A stretch of 64,000 nucleotides of DNA from Paralvinella palmiformis. Taxonomy: Eukaryota; Annelida; Polychaeta; Terebellida; Alvinellidae. The position numbers were made by a program, and so were the translations under genes. The stretch covers positions 107,001-171,000 of the forward strand of contig JAODUP010000406.1 of NCBI GenBank assembly GCA_025642065.1, given 5' to 3'. This document shows positions 57,800-64,000 of the stretch, piece after piece (position 1 is the stretch's first letter; every line of letters starts with the position of its first letter). The notes under the pieces are model-generated. The model was not told where the DNA came from, made no database searches, and saw only the letters and a list, made by a program, of their open reading frames with translations.

Positions 57800-57841
<42 letters not shown>
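57664..57841. mobile_element. Palindromic MITE in (TA)n, copy 2
   Basis: Element at about 57675-57797: GTTACATTTAATCTGTATAA at left, ATACAGATTAAC at right. TA tracts lie at 57664-57675 and 57810-57841. Confidence 0.85.
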
Positions 57842-57843
<2 letters not shown>

Positions 57844-57978
57844 CTTGTAATTTATATAAATTTTGTAATCTTTTCAGTAATTTTAATTGGCCTATGTTTC
57901 CCGACAAATCTACTGTCAGACAAATCTCTATGTTATAACAGGTAACCAACAGGAGACGACACACTAAAATTATCTTTC

Positions 57979-58014
57979 AGTGAGTGAGTGAGTGAGTGAG
58001 TGAATGAGTGAGTA
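57979..58014. repeat. (GTGA)n microsatellite
   Basis: Nine tandem TGAG/GTGA units with one substitution. Confidence 0.93.
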
Positions 58015-58204
58015 GTGTTTATTGAAATACCAACATGCAATCACTCACCGATTCAATTTATTGGCCAACTATAATTTAGTTTTTAACTCCTCAATATTAC
58101 TCCTCAAGTTTTGTTTATCTCACAGAGATAATAACAAAGTTTTACGAAAGCTGACACTAATTAATAGTCTTATAATTAGTATTATTATCATTACTAGTCA
58201 ATGT

Positions 58205-58516
58205 CGTGCCGTGATAGTGCAGTTACTTAGAGCGTAGGACTCGTAGCCGAACAGTCGCGGGTTCAGGGCTCTGTGAGCTGCAATGCAATGGAGACTGGTT
58301 CACTCATCCATAAAAAAATGAGTACCTGACGGGACTCTATGGCTATGTGTGAGTAATGCTTTGTGCCTATTATGGCAGCATGTTGGGAGTTGAGATATGT
58401 GCTGGGTGGAAACAGGTCTGAGTCAGGGATAATAATATTGTAAATAATATTGTAAAGTGCCTTACAGCAGCTTCTAGCTGAATAGGGCGCTATATAAATA
58501 TCACATATTATTATTA
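58205..58516 (+). repeat. V-SINE-like element, plus strand
   Basis: Head GTGCCGTGATAGTGCAGTTA, box B GCGGGTTCAGGGC, body TTCACTCATCCATAAAAAAA, 3' tail GCAGCTTCTAGCTGAATAGG with GCGCTATATAAATA, and (ATT)n end. It sits just downstream of the IFTAP stop. Confidence 0.9.
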
Positions 58517-58597
58517 TTAATAACAAAGAAACATTTATCATCATTTAAGCATCGGGAAGAAATATTATCAGATAACAGCTGTATCTCACTGGACACG

Positions 58598-59145
58598 TTA
58601 TCCATCGCCAATCTTACTCAACTCATCCAGCTCACTTTTTGTATATTTTGGAGTCAGGATCACGTTGTCGTAATCAAAATCCGCATCCAGACTGAATGGC
58701 TCCACTTCATCGCGGTTGGAATTGCCATCTTCTTCCCAATTTGGTTCGTCAACAATGACCGGATTGTTGGTGTCGGCCATCTTTGCTGAATACTGCATCC
58801 GTCTGATGTTGGTCACTTCCTCTATGGATCTCCGACTGACGGCTGCACCACCTTCGATGACTTCACCCGGATAAGGTGGCTCCTGTTTGGCGCCGCAGGA
58901 TATCTCGTCATTCTCCACCTGCGACACTTCTGAGACTCGTTGATCCACACCATCAACCGGTTGGCCAGTACTGTCAAACTTAACATCCTTGGGCGAATCG
59001 GTTGAGCTGTGACGTGTATCTGACAGCAGATTTTGGAAGGGTACCAACGATACCTGGTCACTTGTCTCATCTTCTTGTCCATCACCAGAGGTCACACCTG
59101 TTGATTCATATCCTTTCAATTTTGAAGTGGTGCCATGATCCCCTT
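58598..59145 (-). CDS. IFTAP: IFTAP terminal exon
   Basis: Acceptor TTTCTTTTCAG on the minus strand. Completes E with AA, then GDHGTTSKLKGYESTG to the stop TAA at 58598-58600. Contains PYPGEVIEGGAAVSRRSIEE and the diagnostic FSLDADFDYDNVILTPKYTK near the C-terminus. No clear poly(A) signal is seen immediately downstream; the nearest AATAAA on this strand is at 58018-58023. Confidence 0.9.
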
Positions 59146-59172
59146 CTGAAAAGAAATGTGCACAAACATAAA

Positions 59173-59235
<63 letters not shown>

Positions 59236-59377
59236 ACAATTAATCTGTATAATCAGGTAATATGTATATTACCTGAAATATTCAGGTAATACATCTATTG
59301 CTAACTGAGATTTAATACAGATTACCTGAAAATTTCAGGTAATATACATATTACCTGATTATCAGATTAACTGTAAC

Positions 59378-59458
<81 letters not shown>

Positions 59459-61298
59459 GATATGAATGACTGTTCTCAATCCAGACTCAAGTCTGTGTCT
59501 CCAATGTATTATCCGTCTATCAACCACAGCAGCATGTGCCTCAAATAATTCATCAACTCATTAATATTAGTCTGTAGATAAACTGACCCCTGAAGAAAGA
59601 GTTCCCTACTGGAGCCATTCCATCATTAAGCCTCTAGCAATTATAAACACTGTCCTGTTCTTATTTATCTGTTGAGGACATTCATGTAGATCTCAATAAG
59701 GCCAATATACAATAATAATACGTAACATTTATATAGCGTCCTATTCAGCTAGATAGCTGCTCTAATGCGCTTTACAGTATTATTAACCCTGACTCAGACC
59801 TGTTCCAATCCAGCACACATCTCAACTGCCAAGGGAGCATACAATGCATGCAGCCATTAAAGGCGCAAAGCATTACTTGAACACACAGCCATCTCATCCT
59901 GCCAGGTACTCATTTTTATGGATGAGTGAATCAGTCGCCAACATGACTCCCGGAACCTCAAACCCGGTACAAGTCCTACAATCTAACTGACTGCACCAAC
60001 ACAGCTCAAAATACTACTACTACTACTACTAATAATAAAGTAGATTTAATCAAAACATTTTACTGGAAAGAGCAATTTAAAGACAGCGTACCAGAATAAA
60101 ATTGATCTAAAACCTATAATGCACAATTTTTTTTATAGTTTGAGTACAATATAATATCATCTAGTATTTCTATATAAAAAAAAACACAAAGTACAGCTTG
60201 GTTATACTGGGAGACACTAAAGTATCCCAGTCATCTTTGGATACTAGTAACTGAAATTTTGGGTGAGCGATTAATTCAAAATATATTCATTCAGGTGTAG
60301 CATGTACCTGATAGCATCAGTTTTCACAGGTATCTGTTGGTAACAGAGGTGTAATTGAAAAAATTGGCTGCCCTGCGTGGTAGCCAAATTGGCTGCCCCT
60401 TTCCTTGAAGTAACACAGTTTCGACTGCAGCAAACTCATATATATGAAAGATTTATCTACGGGAACAGCTTCAAAATTCAGCCATTTTCAAAAAAAAAAC
60501 TCAACAAAATACCACCAAGAAAATCCCTCCAAATCACACAAGAAAGTAATAAAATTATAGTATTGGCCGCCACCACCAGGTGGCCGCTCTATGCAGTCCA
60601 CACACCCAGCACACCCACGCTATGCCACTGTATTACGGGTTTGACTCCTCAGCTACTGGCTTCTGATAAGTCAGGGTTTCAGAGCCAGAGGTCCAAAACA
60701 TAACGAGCCAATTGGTCAGATCAAGTCTTACAGACCTCGCATCTTAGAAGGAAATTAAGGCCTGGGCAATCTGGAGCTGTATTCTACTAGGCTCCACTCT
60801 TCCCCTCGTATGGGTCACAATCCGCGATTAACGGGTCTGCGTCATCGTGTACATTTTAAATAGGCAAATCGAAGGGGGAAACATTAAATTACTCCTTTAT
60901 ATCGCGTTTATTAAACTCTTTCTCAAAACCAACACCCCTATTGCTAATGCTATGTGTATACATCATCATAGCAACTGAATGCATGGTTGATAAAGACTGA
61001 TTTAATGATTGATTTGATTAAGAAGTAAAATTGTGAATTACTACAAAATGGTGTGTGTTTCTGTGGTGTGTGTGTGTGTGCATTTATGTGTTTGTGTGTT
61101 TTAATATCCACCTATTAACATAAACATGATTACCAATGTGAGCTGAGGCAAAACTGGCCACGTACGGTTGATAATCATCAATAATTGGACCATCTTCGGA
61201 ATCGCTTAGAACACCTTCATCATCTACAAAGTTATCTACCTGACAGAGTGAAAGATAAGATATGTAAGATTTATCATGATAAACATGATTCATATAAT

Positions 61299-61329
<31 letters not shown>

Positions 61330-64000
61330 ACTGATAGTATTTCAGAAGTGTAGAGATGTTTTACGGCCACTTTTGTGCACATGGCAGGCTAAATGGGCCG
61401 AGCGACCTCCAAAGGTAATGAAGGGAAGTCAAAGATGAAACAACCTTCAGATATGGCCACGGCCAAGATTCGAACATAGGTGGTAGTGATCTGTGGTCCT
61501 ACACGCTACCGCTAGACCAACGAGGCGCCCTTTCAGAAGTGTTAGTTATGTGATGAGGATAATTGTTTTTTGAATCAAAAAATTAATAACATATTTCATC
61601 ACAAGATCTCTGAGACCAGAGATTTAAGAGAAACTGATTTATCTAATAATTCAATAACAACATTATAAAAGACATGCTTCATCCGAGAGCTACTTCTGCC
61701 TAATTATATGATGTAGGATAGTGCAGTGTCGTTTTGAAATGAAAATGTTCCGACAGTTTGTTCAACAACAACACAGTCCCCCATCCTGATACGTCGACAT
61801 TGTCATGTTTCGGCATGGCAGATTTAAGTATATAATTCTTTGGTAAATAAAAAATAAATTAGATATTTGCATCCTTTTATTAAATAACAAAATGCTTAAG
61901 TTTCGAATAAATAACCATAAGTGTTGTCAATAGTGCGGATAAATCAACAAGATTTATAAATATGACAGAATAAGATAACGGACATCAACGTTTGAGAGCT
62001 ATAATAAAAATTGTTTCACAACTGTTGCCTATTTCTGGTAAGACTAAACCTGTTCCCAGCATCTGTAAACAAAACAAAATTGCAATATACTTGACAGCCA
62101 TAACAAACATAGAACAGAATAAACAACAATAATATGATCCCTAAAAGAAGTGTGATCTTTAGAAAAACAAATAACAATAATAACAAACACATAAGATATA
62201 ATTATTAATTATGTCTGAACAATAAAAATTATTTGAATGGATAAAACACAAACAAAGAGATGCGGAAGCCGAATGTGTTTTGTTTTGTTTACAGTCGCTC
62301 AGTTTACTGCACAACGTGCCAATGGCAGGCCAAATGAGCCGGGCAATCTCTGAAGGTAACAGGATGAAGGAAAAGATGAAACATCCTTCGGATTTGGACC
62401 ATAGAGGTCTGTATCCAGACGTGCTCTGAACATAAAAGTGTTGCGTCACGATTCTTATATGCAGGATCATCAATGATCTCTATTCTTCCGTTTGCGCTTT
62501 CGGGAGATAGATAATGACCTACCACCAGCGTCCTCACTCTCGCATGACGTACTTCATTCAGTCCGGGAATTTAAAATTAAAATATAAAAAAACAGATTTC
62601 CCTTCAGGATTTTATGCCTCATATCATCAGTATGGATAATAATAAAAATAACAAAATAATAATAATAAAAATAATAACATCGGTGTATTAGTGTTAGGAT
62701 AACGGGATGCGAACGTTGTATTATTATCAGTTATCACATGTAAACAATTCCAAAGCAATGCATTATTGCATGACTGGGCTACTTCTCGGATGAGGGTTTT
62801 ACGAGGATAGCTGTGGGTTAATCACAAATGTAAACATCAGTCCACATCCAAATGAATTCCCATCTATTCAATTTATCCTAACCACACCAGGAAAAAACAT
62901 ATATTTAAAGATACATGTTAATTTCTACAATTTTCCTCTCCGCCTAACTGTCAGTTCTCTTATATGGAAAACATTCGGCAACTGGCTTAGACCTGAATGT
63001 CTAACATGATAATAAAGATTAGCCGAAATGGCAGTTATTTTATGTGGCTGCCTACCTCAAATGGGGGAGATACACATGGTCTGTAATTTATGGCTTCACC
63101 ACGAGGACTAATTCTGAACAAATTTATATTTGACAATTGATGGCATAATCGGTTGAGAAAACCTTGCCAGTTACCTGCCTGGATGAAAAACTCCTACTAC
63201 AGTACTTGACTTCGATTTTTTTTGGCGTGGTCATCTTTCACTTCATCTCATTACCTTTGTATGTGGCTCAGCCCATTTATCCTAACTTGTGCACAAAAAT
63301 GGCCAAAAATAAATCATCAGCCATCAACCTCCCACCAGAGTACCACGGCTGAGCTTCGGTAGAGTCTAGCAGTAGAATGTTGGACCACAGATCACCACCA
63401 CCGTGTTTGAATCTCAGCGTTTGCATATCTGAAGTTTGTTTCATCTTTGACTTAGCCTCATTAACTTCAGAGGTCGCTCGGCCCAATTAGCCGACCATGT
63501 ACACAAGTGGCAATAAAACCTCCCATACAGCCCAACCATGAGTAAGGAGTCCTACGCTCTAACCCATGAGGACACAGAGGTGGATTGTGTCGCTATGACA
63601 TGAGGGTAATATTGAAATAATAGGTGTCAGCTTAACTGTGCTCGTTAACATCGGATAGGCAAAAACGCTAAGAATGCAACTGCCCGCCAACTTGTAATTA
63701 AGACCGTGGTCATTTCTACCCAGGACGATCAGTGTTGTTCAACTGGTGGACTATAATTACATCACGTGTGGACATGAAAGACAATAAGCAAATGACTAAA
63801 TTGAACAAAACATATCGTTGGCTTCACATTAAACATTGTTCCCTAAATTGTACTTGGAACATAATACCATTAACTGGTTGATGTCTCCAATCAATTAAAA
63901 CACCTACCTCTTCTTCTAAATGGTCCTCGTCGTCAACTTTGTTGTCACGGTTACCGGACGTACACTGCTCGCAACTACTGGCATATGAGGCGTTGACGAC
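58598..64000 (-). CDS. IFTAP: IFTAP, intraflagellar transport-associated protein (3' part of gene)
   Basis: Minus-strand exons 63908-64000 (open at the window edge), 61134-61239 and 58598-59145 join in phase and give 248 residues to the stop. Vertebrate IFTAP (C11orf74) is a small acidic protein that binds the IFT-A complex and helps traffic membrane proteins in cilia. Two conserved blocks identify it: EEEVDNFVDDEG across the first junction (vertebrate EEQVDNF.D) and the C-terminal PFSLDADFDYDNVILTPKY (vertebrate FSLDEEFDYDNV.LT.K). The rest is acidic, low-conservation and probably disordered, with no membrane segment. The total is already longer than the vertebrate protein. The N-terminus and promoter lie beyond 64000. 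Confidence 0.88.
59174..59455. mobile_element. Palindromic MITE in (TA)n, copy 3 (intact ends)
   Basis: Element 59233-59377 (145 bp): GTTACAATTAATCTGTATAA at left and ATCAGATTAACTGTAAC at right. The inverted arms are about 55 bp, with CAGGTAATATG and CCTGAAA repeated inside. Flanked by (TA)n at 59174-59232 and 59378-59455. Lies in the IFTAP intron before the terminal exon. Confidence 0.9.
59710..60007 (-). repeat. V-SINE-like element, minus strand
   Basis: 3' tail AACATTTATATAGCGTCCTA and ATTCAGCTAGATAGCTGCTC at the left. Body TACTCATTTTTATGGATGAG, head with GGTACAAGTCCTAC and ACTGCACCAACACAGC at the right. In the last IFTAP intron. Confidence 0.88.
60010..61130. other. IFTAP intron, no further gene
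   Basis: Short TAC and TG tracts (60005-60030, 61060-61080). A 108-codon frame at 60377-60703 has no motif and the wrong strand context. Confidence 0.5.
61134..61239 (-). CDS. IFTAP: IFTAP internal exon
   Basis: Acceptor CACTCTGTCAG. Encodes VDNFVDDEGVLSDSEDGP to YVASFASAHI and the first base of E. Phase 0 in, phase 1 out, donor GTAATC. Confidence 0.88.
61300..61328. repeat. (TA)n-(CA)n microsatellite
   Basis: Short TA then CA tract just upstream of the internal exon in gene orientation. Confidence 0.9.
61356..61530 (-). repeat. SINE-1, full-length, minus strand
   Basis: Minus-strand head GGGCGCCTCGTTGGTCTAGC, box B TGTTCGAATCTTGG, body GTTGTTTCATCTTTGACTTC, 3' TTTTACGG inverse. In an IFTAP intron. 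Confidence 0.9.
61540..62280. other. IFTAP intron, AT-rich, nothing recognised
   Basis: Unique AT-rich sequence without exon features. Confidence 0.5.
62283..62420 (-). repeat. SINE-1 related fragment, minus strand
   Basis: TTTACAGTCGCTCAG, AATGGCAGGCCAAATGAGCC, GATGAAACATCCTTCGG. The head is absent; diverged. Confidence 0.7.
62430..63015. other. IFTAP intron, nothing recognised
   Basis: AT-rich with ATA/AAT runs at 62636-62680. No gene features. Confidence 0.5.
63018..63210 (-). repeat. SINE-2, minus strand copy
   Basis: Inverse matches to 29190-29370: GCCGAAATGGCAGTTATTTT, ACACATGGTCTGTAATTTAT, GAGAAAACCTTGCCAGTTAC, GGATGAAAAACTCCTACTA. The tRNA-like head is lost. Confidence 0.75.
63215..63310 (+). 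repeat. SINE-1 3' fragment
   Basis: GGTCATCTTTCACTTCATC, CAGCCCATTTATCCTAAC, TTGTGCACAAAAATGGCC. It abuts the SINE-2 copy, so one may have inserted next to the other. Confidence 0.75.
63350..63515 (+). repeat. SINE-1, plus strand
   Basis: Decayed head with GTAGAGTCTAGCAGTAGAAT, GGACCACAGATCACCACCAC, box B GTGTTTGAATCTC, body TGAAGTTTGTTTCATC, CGGCCCAATTAGCCGACC. Confidence 0.82.
63908..64000 (-). CDS. IFTAP: IFTAP exon, partial at window edge
   Basis: Thirty-one codons open to the window edge (VVNASYASSCEQCTSGNRDN to DDEDHLEEE), ending in phase 0 at donor GTAGGTG. The acidic EEE end joins the next exon as EEEVDNF, matching the vertebrate EEQVDNF block. The exon start is not in the window. 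Confidence 0.82.

Noticed and set aside
58822..59289. Frames on both strands overlapping the IFTAP terminal exon
   Set aside because: Shadows of the IFTAP frame; the plus-strand one runs into a (TA)n array.

Overview
This is animal nuclear DNA, most likely from a mollusc or another lophotrochozoan. It has small phase-matched exons separated by kilobase introns, an elongator tRNA-Met with animal-type boxes, several tRNA-derived SINE families, small DNA transposons, and very many (TA)n, (TG/CA)n and (GA/CT)n arrays. The phylum is inferred from the style of the repeats and was not tested. Most long open frames are microsatellite translations or intron noise.

Three protein genes were assembled by hand from exons with GT-AG sites and matching phase. 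(1) BNIP3, plus strand, 13169-21277, six coding exons, 230 aa: a mitophagy receptor and BH3-like protein with a WVEL LC3-interacting motif and a C-terminal membrane anchor. (2) A single-unit hexokinase, plus strand, about 30143/34390 to 53016. It has two candidate first exons, nine shared internal exons and two alternative terminal exons, both encoding the final GSGKGAA nucleotide loop. One intron junction (exon 8/9) has a one-base frame conflict. (3) IFTAP (C11orf74-like, intraflagellar transport associated), minus strand, 58598 to beyond 64000, three exons visible and the 5' end outside the window. It converges on hexokinase.

There is one functional-looking tRNA gene (tRNA-Met-CAT, 11837-11909, with a T8 terminator). 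The minus strand at 6708-6749 folds as a very small hammerhead ribozyme of the type linked to Penelope-like retroelements. A possible 5' coding exon of an unrecognised minus-strand gene lies at 5654-5851 in a CpG-rich patch.

Layout: 1-13000 is repeat-rich intergenic DNA (minisatellites, microsatellites, SINEs, the tRNA gene and the ribozyme). 13000-24190 is BNIP3 with its promoter and a probable long 3' UTR. 24200-30100 is intergenic, with a small DNA transposon, SINEs and a dead non-LTR reverse transcriptase. 30100-53450 is hexokinase, whose introns carry two copies of a long terminal-inverted-repeat element, a nested SINE and a large hairpin. 53450-58500 is intergenic. 58500-64000 is the 3' part of IFTAP. 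BNIP3 and hexokinase are both commonly hypoxia or energy-stress responsive in animals, but nothing here shows that their adjacency is functional.
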